Shown: positions 18,150 through 27,082, counted from the stretch's first letter. The stretch is DNA of 64,000 bases from Janthinobacterium sp. GW458P (GCF_002127585.1 NZ_NEGZ01000005.1:67162-131161); one strand, 5' to 3'. Translations and numbers: made by a program. The notes: a model not told the origin generated them from the letters alone.

Positions 18150-18821
18150 TTACTTTGCGAAATCGTAGGGCCCGCCCCGCTCCAGCGCGCGCCGGTAGGC
18201 GGGCCGCGCGTGGATGCGCTGCAAAAAGGCCGTCAGTTTCGGCAGGCGCTCGTCGAGCCCGGCGCGCATGGCGGCCGCTTCCAGCGGAAAGCTCATCTGG
18301 ATGTCGGCCGCCGTGAACTCGTTGCCGGCAAACCATTTTGTTTTCTCCAGTTCCGCTTCCATATAGGCCAGCTGGCTATTGATATTGGGCAAGATGAAGC
18401 TGCTTTTGACCTTGCCGGCGATGCCGCGCGCAATCGGCTTGACGAAAAACGGCATCGGCGACGACTCGACCTTGTCGAATACCAGCTTCATCAGCAGCGG
18501 CGGCATGGCCGAGCCTTCCGCGAAGTGCAGCCAGTAAGTCCAGCGCAGCTTCTCGGGCGAACCTGCCGCCGGTATCAAGCGGCCATTGCCGTAGCGTTCC
18601 ACCAGGTAATCGATGATGGCGCCCGATTCGGCGATCGTGTTGGCGCCGTCCGTGATCACGGGCGACTTGCCCAGCGGATGCACGGCCTTCAGCGAGGCGG
18701 GCGCCAGCATGGTTTGCGGATCGCGCTGGTAGCGCTTGACCTCGTAGTCGAGGCCCAGTTCCTCGAGCAGCCAGAGCACGCGCTGCGAGCGCGAATTGTT
18801 CAGATGGTGGACGACGATCAT
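18150..18821 (-). CDS. Glutathione S-transferase family protein
   Basis: A 223 aa GST. The thioredoxin-like N-terminal domain (MIVVHHLNNSRSQRVLWLLEELGLDYEVKRYQ) contains the glutathione-contacting VHPLGKSPVI and IAESGAIIDYLVERYG segments; the helical C-terminal domain has FAGNEFTAADIQMSFPLEA. The catalytic position near the N terminus is in NNSRSQR, as in GST groups using Ser or Asn. The frame stays open upstream to 19109, but the family start is ATG 18821. Divergent from yjgN. Substrate unknown. Confidence 0.88.
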   Translation of the reverse strand: MIVVHHLNNSRSQRVLWLLEELGLDYEVKRYQRDPQTMLAPASLKAVHPLGKSPVITDGANTIAESGAIIDYLVERYGNGRLIPAAGSPEKLRWTYWLHFAEGSAMPPLLMKLVFDKVESSPMPFFVKPIARGIAGKVKSSFILPNINSQLAYMEAELEKTKWFAGNEFTAADIQMSFPLEAAAMRAGLDERLPKLTAFLQRIHARPAYRRALERGGPYDFAK

Positions 18822-18987
18822 GGTTGTTCCGTTAGGCGATGGTTGAGTTCCAGTATAGCCGGGACGGGAAAATCGCGGCGGCAGGGGCCGAGCACCAAAA
18901 ATAATTGCGAAAAACAGTATTTTCAATTGATAACTTTTCAATATTCCCTTATCTTGTTTTGTTTCCAATAAGTAAGGAAACCCCCCT

Positions 18988-20040
18988 GTGGATTTCGACA
19001 CCAACAACACTACTCCCCGGCGCGAAGCCATCACCTTCAGCGCCACGGGCAGCGAATACTTCCGTATCTGGATCGTCAACCTGCTGCTGAGCATCGTCAC
19101 CCTGGGCATTTACTCGGCCTGGGCCAAGGTGCGCCGCAACCGCTATTTCTATTCCAGCACCCACCTGGCCGGCAGCAGCTTCGAATACCATGGCAATGCC
19201 GTCGCCATCCTGAAAGGCCGCATCGCGGCCGTGGTGCTGATCGGCGGCTACAACATCGCCCTGAAGCTTTCACCCATCGTGGGCCTGCTGATGTTCGTGC
19301 TGCTGGCCGCCATCCTGCCCTGGCTGGTATGGAAAAGCCTGCAGTTCAAGCTGTACAACACCAGCTACCGGGGCATCCGCTTCGGTTTCGGCGGCAGCGC
19401 CAAAGAGGCCTACAAGTATTTCCTGTGGCTGCCCATCCTCAATACCTTCACCCTGGGCCTGATGACGCCCTTCCTGCACCAGCGCCTGAAGCGCTTCCAG
19501 CACACGCAAAGCCGCTTCGGCACCAGCCCGTTCAGCTTTGACGCCACGGTCGGCAGCTTCTACAAGACCTACCTGCTGTTCTTCGCGCTGCTGCTGGGCG
19601 GCCTGCTGGTCCTGATTTTCGTCGTCTTCGGCAGCGTGTTCGCCTCGTTTGCCGCCAATCTGAACGACAGGGCCAAGGTCGGCAGCCTGCTGTTCGCCAT
19701 CGGCGCCCTGTACCTGTGGGCGTTTACCGTGCTGCCGCTGTTCCTGACCATGATCCAGAACCTGATCTGGAACAATACGCGCTTGCAGCAGCACCAGTTC
19801 CAGTCGCAGCTGACCTGGGGCCGCACCACCTTCATCATGCTGACCAACCTGCTGGGCGTGGTCTTCACCCTGGGCCTGTTCGCGCCATTCGCCCATGTGC
19901 GCTGGCTGAAGTACCGCCTGGAGGCGACGTCGATGCTCGTGCATGGCAGCCTGGACGAGTTTGTCGCCGCCACGGGCCAGCAAGTGTCGGCCACGGGCGA
20001 AGGCATGGCCGACCTGCTGGACTTCGACCTGTCGATGTAA
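18988..20040 (+). CDS. yjgN: YjgN family (DUF898) membrane protein
   Basis: A 350 aa integral membrane protein with about six to eight hydrophobic segments. It carries the internal repeat typical of DUF898, seen as YFRIWIVNLLLSIVTLGIYSAWAKVRRNRYFY at the N terminus and TFIMLTNLLGVVFTLGLFAPFAHVRWLKYRLE near the C terminus. The start is GTG at 18988, set by an AAGGA ribosome site about 9 nt upstream; no ATG fits. The M48 protease begins 3 nt after the stop, a pairing seen in other proteobacteria. Function unknown. Confidence 0.88.
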   Translation: MDFDTNNTTPRREAITFSATGSEYFRIWIVNLLLSIVTLGIYSAWAKVRRNRYFYSSTHLAGSSFEYHGNAVAILKGRIAAVVLIGGYNIALKLSPIVGLLMFVLLAAILPWLVWKSLQFKLYNTSYRGIRFGFGGSAKEAYKYFLWLPILNTFTLGLMTPFLHQRLKRFQHTQSRFGTSPFSFDATVGSFYKTYLLFFALLLGGLLVLIFVVFGSVFASFAANLNDRAKVGSLLFAIGALYLWAFTVLPLFLTMIQNLIWNNTRLQQHQFQSQLTWGRTTFIMLTNLLGVVFTLGLFAPFAHVRWLKYRLEATSMLVHGSLDEFVAATGQQVSATGEGMADLLDFDLSM

Positions 20041-20043
20041 GCA

Positions 20044-21054
20044 ATGAACGCCGACACGCAAGAAGACCACGCCGCGCTGGCCGCCCGCTATTTCGACGGC
20101 CAGAGTTCGCGCCTGTACCGCGTCACGCTCAGCGTGCGCGATGGCGTGGCCGTGCTGGCGGGCGACATCGCGCGCAGCTGCCCGCTGGGCGAGCTGCACG
20201 TGTCCGAACGCAGCAGCCACGCCGTGCGCAAGGTCAGCTTTCCTGACGGCGCCTACCTGGAAATCGCCGACCAGGCGGCCTTCAACAGCCTGCTGCACGC
20301 CACCGGCCACCGCGACGGCTGGGTGGTGCGGCTGCAGCAAAGCTGGCGCGGCGCGCTGCTGGCGACGGTGGCCACGGTGCTGGCCCTCTGGCTCAGCTAT
20401 CAATACCTGCTGCCGCTGGCGGCGCAAGGCATCGCCCATGCGATTCCGCAATCGGTCGAGCGCCAGCTGGGCCAGGGCGTGCTCGATTTCCTCGACCAGC
20501 ACGTGTTTGCGCCAAGTCAACTCGATGCGGCGCGCCAGCAAGCCTTGCGCAGCCAGTTTGCGCGCCTGGCCACGCCCGGCAACAGCGCGCCCGAGCACCG
20601 CATCGTTTTCCGCAAGAGCAAGATCGGCCCGAACGCGTTCGCCCTGCCTTCCGGCGACATCGTGCTCACCGATGAAATGGTCGAACTGCTGCCGGACGAC
20701 CAGGCCATCATGGGCGTGCTGGCGCATGAACTGGGCCATCTGCAGCAGCGCCACCTGACGCGGCGCATCATCCAGACTTCGGCCGTGGGCGCCGGCGCGG
20801 CGCTGCTGTTCGGCGACGTGTCGACGGTGGTGGCGACCCTGCCGCCGATGCTGCTGGACCTGAAGTATTCGCGCGACGTCGAGCGCGACGCGGACGATTA
20901 CGCGATCGCCATGCTGCGCCAGAACGGCATCGCGCTGGAACACCTGGCGCAGGTGTTTGTCGCCCTGGGCAAGCTGGGCGACGGCACGCCCTACCTGTCG
21001 AGCCATCCGGCCAGCACCGAACGGGTCGAACGTATCCGCGCGGCACAACGGTGA
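20044..21054 (+). CDS. M48 family zinc metallopeptidase
   Basis: A 336 aa membrane-anchored protease. Residues 1-100 form a small N-terminal beta-rich domain of unknown type, one transmembrane helix spans about 103-123, and the M48 domain follows. Zinc ligands are H228 and H232 in HELGH and E281 in SRDVERDADDYA. The same organisation occurs in proteins that usually sit next to yjgN. The tight 3-nt spacing suggests that YjgN and the protease act together, perhaps in membrane-protein quality control; that is inference. A palindromic repeat begins at the base after the stop. Confidence 0.9.
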   Translation: MNADTQEDHAALAARYFDGQSSRLYRVTLSVRDGVAVLAGDIARSCPLGELHVSERSSHAVRKVSFPDGAYLEIADQAAFNSLLHATGHRDGWVVRLQQSWRGALLATVATVLALWLSYQYLLPLAAQGIAHAIPQSVERQLGQGVLDFLDQHVFAPSQLDAARQQALRSQFARLATPGNSAPEHRIVFRKSKIGPNAFALPSGDIVLTDEMVELLPDDQAIMGVLAHELGHLQQRHLTRRIIQTSAVGAGAALLFGDVSTVVATLPPMLLDLKYSRDVERDADDYAIAMLRQNGIALEHLAQVFVALGKLGDGTPYLSSHPASTERVERIRAAQR

Positions 21055-21172
21055 ACACCTGACCAAACCGACTGCGCGTCGCACTTTGCGGCCGGCGATG
21101 CTCACCGTACTAAAGTACGGTTGCGCTTCTCGGCCACAAATCACTGCCGCTCGCTACGGTTTTGTCAGGTGT
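21055..21172 (+). repeat. Palindromic 3'-end repeat, family A, copy 2
   Basis: 118 bp with inverted ends ACACCTGAC...GTCAGGTGT extending to a 16-bp outer stem with one mismatch. Centre: CCGTACT-AA-AGTACGG, a perfect 7-bp hairpin. GGCC boxes flank it on both sides. It starts immediately after the M48 peptidase stop codon (21052-21054). No long T-run follows, so it is not a classical intrinsic terminator. Confidence 0.92.
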
Positions 21173-21277
21173 CGCATGCGTGGATAGCGTCGCTCCAACC
21201 GCACACTTTCCCATTCAGCAAGATCCACAAATCACCGGTACACTCAGCAGTATCAGTCTGACTTCCCCGGAGTGCCC

Positions 21278-22888
21278 ATGCACCTAGTACCATTTCGCTA
21301 CCTGACCTTCATTGCGACGGCAGCCATCTTTGTCCTGTCCGTGTTTTACTATGACCATTACTGGCTGCCCGTGCTGGCCGGCGCGCTGACCCTGGTCGGC
21401 ATCAGCGACCTGCTGCAGACGAAGCGCGCGCTGCGCCGCAACTATCCCATCCTCGCCCACTTCCGCTTCTTTTTTGAAAGCATCCGCCCCGAGATCCGCC
21501 AGTATTTCCTGGAAAGCGACAGCGAGGCGACGCCGTTCTCGCGCAGCCAGCGCAGCATCGTCTACCAGCGCGCCAAGGAACAGACGGACAAGCGCCCGTT
21601 CGGCACCCAGCTCGACGTGTATGAAGCGGGCTATGAATGGATCAACCACTCCATCGCCCCCGCCAAGGTCACGGGCCACGATTTCCGCATCGACATCGGC
21701 AACCATCCGGATTGCCCGCGCGCCAAGCCGTATTCGGCCAGCGTCTTCAATATCTCGGCGATGAGCTTTGGCGCCCTGTCGGCCAACGCCATCCTGGCCC
21801 TGAACGGCGGCGCGCGCAGCGGCGGCTTCATGCACGACACGGGCGAAGGCAGCATCAGCCCCTACCACCGCGAAAACGGCGGCGACCTGGTATGGGAAAT
21901 CGGCTCCGGCTACTTCGGCTGCCGCAACCAGGACGGCACGTTTTCCGAAGAGCGCTTCGTCGCCAACGCCAGCTCCGAACAGGTGAAAATGATCGAGCTG
22001 AAAATGTCGCAGGGTGCCAAGCCGGGCCACGGCGGCGTGCTGCCCGGTCCCAAGGTGACGATCGAGATCGCCACCACGCGCGGCGTGATGGTGGGCGAGG
22101 ATTGCGTCTCGCCGGCGGCGCACAGCGCCTTTTCCACGCCACTGGAAATGCTGCGCTTTATCGACCGCCTGCGCACGCTCTCGGGCGGCAAGCCGACGGG
22201 CTTCAAGCTGGCCATCGGCCACCCTTGGGAGTTTTTTGCCATCGTCAAGGCCATGCTGGAAACGGACATCACGCCCGACTTCATCGTCGTCGACGGCAGC
22301 GAAGGCGGCACGGGCGCGGCGCCCCTGGAATTTACGGACCACGTGGGCACGCCGCTGCAGGAAGCGCTGGTACTCGTGCATAACACGCTGGTGGGCGCCA
22401 ATCTGCGAGACAGGATCAAGATCGGCTGCTCGGGCAAGATCATCACGGCCTTCGACATCGCCCGCCTGCTGGCGCTGGGCGCCGACTGGTGCAATTCGGC
22501 GCGCGGCTTCATGTTCGCGCTGGGCTGCATCCAGTCGCAAAGCTGCCACACGGACCGCTGCCCCACGGGCGTGGCCACGCAGGACCCGCAGCGCCAGCGC
22601 GCGCTGGTGGTCGACGACAAGATTTCTCGCGTGGCGCACTTCCACCAGAACACCATGAAGGCGCTGGCCGAACTGATCGCCGCCGCCGGCCTGTCGCACC
22701 CGCAGGAGCTGCGTCCGCATCACCTGGTGCGGCGCATCTCGCCGAACCAGGTGAAACTGGCCTCGGCCCTGCTGCCCTTCCTGGAAGCGGGCCAGCTGCT
22801 CGATCCGAGCCAGCTGCCGCAGCTGCCGCCCGTGTTCGGCCAGTACTGGCCCAAGGCCCAGGCCGCATCGTTCCAGAGCCTGGCCTGA
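21278..22888 (+). CDS. FMN-binding glutamate synthase family protein (membrane-anchored)
   Basis: A 536 aa stand-alone version of the glutamate synthase central/FMN domain. Two hydrophobic segments at the N terminus (FIATAAIFVLSVFYYD and WLPVLAGALTLVGISDLL) suggest membrane anchoring. The FMN barrel motifs KPGHGG, VSPAAHSAF, VDGSEGGTGAAPLEF and SGKIITAFDIARLLALGAD are present, as are the 3Fe-4S cysteines (LGCIQSQSCHTDRCPTG). There is no glutaminase domain and no partner small subunit nearby, so genuine glutamate synthase activity is doubtful. ATG 21278 is preferred: a GGAG ribosome site lies 5 nt upstream and directly abuts the alternative GTG at 21272. Confidence 0.87.
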   Translation: MHLVPFRYLTFIATAAIFVLSVFYYDHYWLPVLAGALTLVGISDLLQTKRALRRNYPILAHFRFFFESIRPEIRQYFLESDSEATPFSRSQRSIVYQRAKEQTDKRPFGTQLDVYEAGYEWINHSIAPAKVTGHDFRIDIGNHPDCPRAKPYSASVFNISAMSFGALSANAILALNGGARSGGFMHDTGEGSISPYHRENGGDLVWEIGSGYFGCRNQDGTFSEERFVANASSEQVKMIELKMSQGAKPGHGGVLPGPKVTIEIATTRGVMVGEDCVSPAAHSAFSTPLEMLRFIDRLRTLSGGKPTGFKLAIGHPWEFFAIVKAMLETDITPDFIVVDGSEGGTGAAPLEFTDHVGTPLQEALVLVHNTLVGANLRDRIKIGCSGKIITAFDIARLLALGADWCNSARGFMFALGCIQSQSCHTDRCPTGVATQDPQRQRALVVDDKISRVAHFHQNTMKALAELIAAAGLSHPQELRPHHLVRRISPNQVKLASALLPFLEAGQLLDPSQLPQLPPVFGQYWPKAQAASFQSLA

Positions 22889-23065
22889 GCCCGCCCTTGC
22901 GCAAGCAATACCACTTAATAACCACTTGCGCAAATATCCAAATCCAATACAATACCAAAATAAGCATAAAACAAAGGCAGCTTTTCCGGTGACCGCTCCG
23001 ATGCGTCACCGTGGCCCACAATACGGACTTGTCGTCATCTGAATGAATACCGGAGGAGTTGCAGC

Positions 23066-24607
23066 ATGGAGCAGGGTTTGCGCGAGAAAGTAGGACAGCT
23101 ATTCATGGTGGGCTTCGACGCCCTGCAGGCGGACGAGCATATCAAGACCTTGATACGCAACAAGAAGGTGGGCGGCGTGATTTTGTTCCGCCGCAATGTG
23201 CACACGCCCGCGCAAGTGTCGGCCCTGTGCCGCGAGCTGCAGGAAATCAACGCGGAAGTGTCCGACATCCCGCTGCTCATCTCCATCGACCAGGAAGGCG
23301 GCATGGTCATGCGCATCGAGCAGGGCGTCACGCCGATACCCGCCGCGATGGCCTTCCAGGCGGCCGGCTCCGTGGAAGACTGCGAACGCATGAACCAGAT
23401 CAGCGGCGATGAAATGCGCCAAGTGGGCATCAATATGCTGCTCGCCCCCGTGCTGGACGTGAACAACAACCGCAGCAACCCCGTCATCGGCGTGCGCGCG
23501 TATGGCGAGGACGCCGCCACCGTCATCGACTACGGCATGGCGGCCATGCGCGGCCAGCGCGCCAGCGGCCTGGCCGTCACCGCCAAGCACTTCCCCGGCC
23601 ACGGCGACACGGCCATCGACACGCATTACGCCATGGCGCTGGTCCCGCACGACAAGGAACGCCTGCGCGCGGTGGAACTGGCGCCCTTCCGCGCGGCCAT
23701 TGCCGGCGGCGTGGACGCCATCATGACGGCGCACGTGGTCTTCCCCGCCTTCGAGGCCGACACCAGCGTGCCGGCGACGCTGTCGAAAGGCGTGCTGACG
23801 GACCTGCTGCGCGGCGAAATGCAATACAAGGGCGTGGTCATCACCGACTGCCTGGAAATGGCCGCCATCGCCGACGGCATCGGCATCGCCCAGGGCGCCA
23901 TCGCCACCTTGCAGGCGGGCGCCGACATCGTCCTCATCTCGCACCGCGAAGCGCAGCAGACGGCCGCCATCGACGCCGTCCTTGCCGCCGTGGAACGGGG
24001 CGACATTGCCATGGCGCGCATCGACGCCGCTTGCGCCCGCGTGGCTGAACTCAAGCGCAACCGCGCCGTGCGCGACTGGCGCGAACGTCCTGTCGTCCCG
24101 CCGGCGCTGATGCAGCCGGCCGCCATGGCTCTGTCGCAGCTGCTGCAAAAAGCGGCACTGCGCGTGCAGGGCGCATACCGCCCGCTCGACGCGGGCCTGC
24201 CCGTGACCCTGCTGACGGTGGAAGTGCGCTCGCGCAGCGAAATCGACGAAGTGGCGCTGGGCCGCAACAAGGAGGCGCGCAGCTCGATGCTGCCGGCGCT
24301 GCTCGAAGCGGGCCTGGACGTGCGCGAGTACGCCCTGTCGGCCGAGGCGCTGGACGAGGAAGTGGCCGCTGCCATTGATTTTGCACAAGGCGCGCAGCAG
24401 ATCGTGCTGCAAACGTATAACGCCATGTTCGTCGACGGCCAACGCCGCCTCGTCGAGGCCCTGCCGCACGATAAACTGTGGCTGGTGGCGGGCCGTTTGC
24501 CGTATGACCTGGATCTGGCGCCGCAGGCGCAAGGCCGCCTGGCCGCCTTCGGCTGCCGCCCCGCCGCGCTCGTGCCAGTGGTGGAAAAACTGGCCGGCCA
24601 GGCGTAA
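23066..24607 (+). CDS. nagZ: Beta-N-acetylglucosaminidase NagZ, glycoside hydrolase family 3
   Basis: Removes GlcNAc from anhydro-muropeptides or N-acetyl-beta-glucosides. The catalytic TIM barrel (about 1-340) shows KHFPGHGDT (174-182), the Asp-His dyad D185-H187 (IDTH) characteristic of NagZ enzymes, and the nucleophile D261 in VVITDCLEM. At 513 aa it is much longer than the typical cytosolic proteobacterial NagZ (about 340 aa): a second alpha/beta domain covers about 350-513, as in two-domain Gram-positive enzymes. No signal peptide, so cytosolic. A GGAGGAG ribosome site precedes ATG 23066. Its product feeds the AmgK-MurU pathway encoded at 5.7-7.6 kb. Confidence 0.88.
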   Translation: MEQGLREKVGQLFMVGFDALQADEHIKTLIRNKKVGGVILFRRNVHTPAQVSALCRELQEINAEVSDIPLLISIDQEGGMVMRIEQGVTPIPAAMAFQAAGSVEDCERMNQISGDEMRQVGINMLLAPVLDVNNNRSNPVIGVRAYGEDAATVIDYGMAAMRGQRASGLAVTAKHFPGHGDTAIDTHYAMALVPHDKERLRAVELAPFRAAIAGGVDAIMTAHVVFPAFEADTSVPATLSKGVLTDLLRGEMQYKGVVITDCLEMAAIADGIGIAQGAIATLQAGADIVLISHREAQQTAAIDAVLAAVERGDIAMARIDAACARVAELKRNRAVRDWRERPVVPPALMQPAAMALSQLLQKAALRVQGAYRPLDAGLPVTLLTVEVRSRSEIDEVALGRNKEARSSMLPALLEAGLDVREYALSAEALDEEVAAAIDFAQGAQQIVLQTYNAMFVDGQRRLVEALPHDKLWLVAGRLPYDLDLAPQAQGRLAAFGCRPAALVPVVEKLAGQA

Positions 24608-24622
24608 GCGCAGTATCGGCGT

Positions 24623-24650
24623 AAAAAAACCCGCAGTCGCGGGTTTTTTT
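24623..24650. terminator. Bidirectional terminator between nagZ and a small membrane gene
   Basis: AAAAAAACCCGC (24623-24634), loop AGTC, GCGGGTTTTTTT (24639-24650). Symmetric A and T tracts let it act on both strands: after nagZ (plus) and after the 56-aa gene (minus), whose stop is 5 nt away. Confidence 0.92.
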
Positions 24651-24654
24651 ACGT

Positions 24655-24825
24655 TCAGGGCCGCTGAACTGGTGACACGGGCGGCAGGGCCGCTACCGCC
24701 AGCAAGGCGAATGGCCCGAGGAACAGGCCGATGCCGAACCAGAGTCCGCCGTGTCGGCCGCGCCGGCTGGCCAGCAGCCAGGTGGCGACGGCAAACAAAA
24801 ACATGAAGATCAACAGTATCGCCAT
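24655..24825 (-). CDS. Small two-helix membrane protein (56 aa), unknown
   Basis: From ATG 24825 the product has 56 aa with two hydrophobic helices (ILLIFMFLFAVATWLLA and LWFGIGLFLGPFALLAVAAL) separated by a basic turn (SRRGRHGG), and a short Pro-rich tail. An AAGGAG ribosome site 6 nt upstream supports both the gene and this start; the open frame continues upstream without such a site. It sits 64 nt after the end of the feo operon on the same strand, so it may be read through from feo. No family recognised. Confidence 0.65.
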   Translation of the reverse strand: MAILLIFMFLFAVATWLLASRRGRHGGLWFGIGLFLGPFALLAVAALPPVSPVQRP

Positions 24826-24889
24826 TGCCACTCCTTGCCATGCGGAAAGCCCAGTGTAGCCCACGGGCGCGCCCATGACCAGATGTACA

Positions 24890-25171
24890 TCAATCCTGGC
24901 GCTGCACCTGCATCAGGATCACGCGCTTGCTGCTGCCGTCGGCCGGCGGCGTGGCGGACGGCGGCGGCGGGCTGTCGCAGGAGCCGCAGGAACCGCAGCC
25001 GCTGCCGCAGCCCGGCGCCACCCTGAAGAAGGTCGACATCTTCGCTTCATCGAGGCCGCAGCGCACCAGGCCGCGCACGATGGCGCGGCGCACGCCGGCC
25101 GGCAGGTATTTGGTCGAAAAATGCAGCAGCGCGGCTGCGACGATCAGGGCGACGATCAGGGTTTGCCACAT
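24890..25171 (-). CDS. Cys-rich single-pass membrane protein of the feo operon
   Basis: A 93 aa protein with one N-terminal helix (TLIVALIVAAALLHF), a basic amphipathic middle (RRAIVRGLVRCGLDEAKM) and a cytosolic-type Cys cluster C-x3-C-x2-C-x2-C (GCGSGCGSCGSC), followed by a Pro-rich tail. It starts 9 nt after feoB, whose TAG stop is part of the TAGGAG ribosome site. Position and cysteine pattern suggest a FeoB-associated accessory protein, in the place where enterobacteria have FeoC; it is unlike FeoC in sequence. Iron or Fe-S binding is inference. Confidence 0.72.
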   Translation of the reverse strand: MWQTLIVALIVAAALLHFSTKYLPAGVRRAIVRGLVRCGLDEAKMSTFFRVAPGCGSGCGSCGSCDSPPPPSATPPADGSSKRVILMQVQRQD

Positions 25172-25180
25172 GGTGTGCTC

Positions 25181-27082
25181 CTAGGCGCCGAACAGCAGGG
25201 CGACGCGGTACGTGATGAACGAGGCGGCATAGGCCAGCGCGAACATATAGCCGGCCATCAGCAGCGGATAGCGCCAGCCGCCCGTCTCGCGCTTGACGAC
25301 GGAGAGGGTCGACAGGCACTGCGGCGCGAACACATACCAGGCCAGCAGGGACAGCGCGGTGGCCATCGACCACGAATGGGCGATCAGCGGTTCCAGCGTG
25401 GAGGCCAGCGCATCGCCCGTCTGCGACAGCGCATACACGGTGCCCAGCGCGCCGACGGCCACTTCGCGCGCCGCCATGCCCGGCACCAGCGCGATGCAGA
25501 TCTGCCAGTTGAAACCGATGGGCGCGAAGATCACTTCCAGGCCGCGGCCCAGGATGCCGGCCAGGCTGTAGTAGATGGGCGGATGGATGGCATTGTCCGG
25601 CGCGCCGGGGAAGGTGCTGAGGAACCACAGGATGATCATCAGGCTCAGGATGATGGTGCCGACGCGCGTGAGGAAGATCTTCGCGCGCTCCCACAGGCTG
25701 ACGGCCAGGTTGCGCAAGTGCGGCCAGTGGTAGGCCGGCAGTTCCAGCAGCAGCGGCTGGTTGCCGCGCACGCCCATGCCGCGCTTCATGACCCAGGCCA
25801 CGGCCATGGCCGAGATGATGCCGGCGAAGTACAGGATGAACAGCACCAGGCCTTGCAGGCTCAGGTAGCCCCACACCTGGCGCTGGGGGATGAAGGCGGC
25901 GATGATCAGCGCATACACGGGCAGGCGCGCCGAGCATGTCATCAGCGGCGCGATCATGATGGTCACCAGGCGGTCGCGCGGGTTCTGGATGGTGCGCGCC
26001 GCCATCACGCCGGGAATGGCGCAGGCAAAGCTCGACAGCAGCGGGATGAAGGCGCGGCCCGACAGGCCCACGCCGCCCATCAGGCGGTCCAGCAAAAAGG
26101 CCGCGCGCGGCAGGTAGCCGCAGTCTTCCAGGCTCAGGATGAAGAAGAACAGGATCAGGATTTGCGGCAGGAAGACCAGCACGCTGCCGACGCCGCCGAT
26201 GATGCCTTCCACCAGCAGGCTTTTCAGGTGGCCGTCGGGCATGTTCGCCGTCAGCACGGCGCCCAGGTGGCCCACGCCATCGGTGATCATTTCCATCGGC
26301 GTGGCGGCCCAGGCAAACACGGCCTGGAAGATCAGGAACATCAGCACGGCCAGGATGATCGGGCCGAAGACGGGGTGCAGCACCACGTCGTCGATCTTTT
26401 CCGTCAGGTTGCCCGTGTCGCCGGCGTCATTGCTGACGGCAGCGAGAATGCGGCGCACTTCGCGCTGGGTTTCTTCGACGCTGACGGCGTCGATGGCCGC
26501 CAGCGGTTTCGCCTCCACGGCCGGCAACGGCAGCATGGCGTCGATAGCATTGAGCAGGGCTTTTTCGCCATCGTGCTGCACCGCGACGGTTTCCACCACG
26601 GGCATGCCCAGTTCCTGCGACAGCCGGGCCGTGTCGATGACCATGCCGCGCTTGCGCGCCACGTCCGTCATGTTCAGCGCCAGCAGCATGGGCAAGCCCA
26701 GGCGCCTGACTTCCAGCACCAGGCGCAGGTTCAGGCGCAAATTGGTGGCGTCGACGACGCAGATGATGGCGTCCGGACGCGGATCGCCGCGGCGCAGGCC
26801 GCCCACGACGTCGCGCGTGATGGCTTCATCGGGCGTGGTGGCCGACAGACTGTAGGCGCCCGGCAGGTCGAGCAGGCGCACGGGCTTGCCGGCGGGCGAG
26901 GTGAAATGGCCTTCCTTGCGCTCGATGGTCACGCCCGCGTAGTTCGCCACTTTCTGGCGCGCGCCCGTCAAACGGTTGAACAGGGCCGTCTTGCCGCAGT
27001 TCGGATTGCCCAGCAAGGCGATTTGTGGCTGGTGCGGCGGCTTGTGCGCGCCCGCTTCCACGATAGTTTCTACGGCACCCAT
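25181..27082 (-). CDS. feoB: Ferrous iron transporter FeoB
   Basis: Inner-membrane Fe2+ transporter with an N-terminal GTPase domain. G motifs: G1 GNPNCGKTALFN, G3 DLPGAYSL, G4 LNMTD. The membrane core contains the two gate regions (VLVFLPQILILFFFILSLEDCGYLPRAAFLLDR and the later NLAVSLWERAKIFLTRVGTIIL) and the FSSFACAIPG-like segment LLSSFACAIPGVMAAR. At 633 aa it is shorter than the 773-aa E. coli protein, as is usual for the beta-type FeoB of betaproteobacteria. feoA ends 2 nt upstream. Confidence 0.96.
   Translation of the reverse strand: MGAVETIVEAGAHKPPHQPQIALLGNPNCGKTALFNRLTGARQKVANYAGVTIERKEGHFTSPAGKPVRLLDLPGAYSLSATTPDEAITRDVVGGLRRGDPRPDAIICVVDATNLRLNLRLVLEVRRLGLPMLLALNMTDVARKRGMVIDTARLSQELGMPVVETVAVQHDGEKALLNAIDAMLPLPAVEAKPLAAIDAVSVEETQREVRRILAAVSNDAGDTGNLTEKIDDVVLHPVFGPIILAVLMFLIFQAVFAWAATPMEMITDGVGHLGAVLTANMPDGHLKSLLVEGIIGGVGSVLVFLPQILILFFFILSLEDCGYLPRAAFLLDRLMGGVGLSGRAFIPLLSSFACAIPGVMAARTIQNPRDRLVTIMIAPLMTCSARLPVYALIIAAFIPQRQVWGYLSLQGLVLFILYFAGIISAMAVAWVMKRGMGVRGNQPLLLELPAYHWPHLRNLAVSLWERAKIFLTRVGTIILSLMIILWFLSTFPGAPDNAIHPPIYYSLAGILGRGLEVIFAPIGFNWQICIALVPGMAAREVAVGALGTVYALSQTGDALASTLEPLIAHSWSMATALSLLAWYVFAPQCLSTLSVVKRETGGWRYPLLMAGYMFALAYAASFITYRVALLFGA

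Noticed and set aside
20516-21058. Minus-strand frames opposite the M48 peptidase
   Set aside because: Antisense of a gene with an intact HELGH site.
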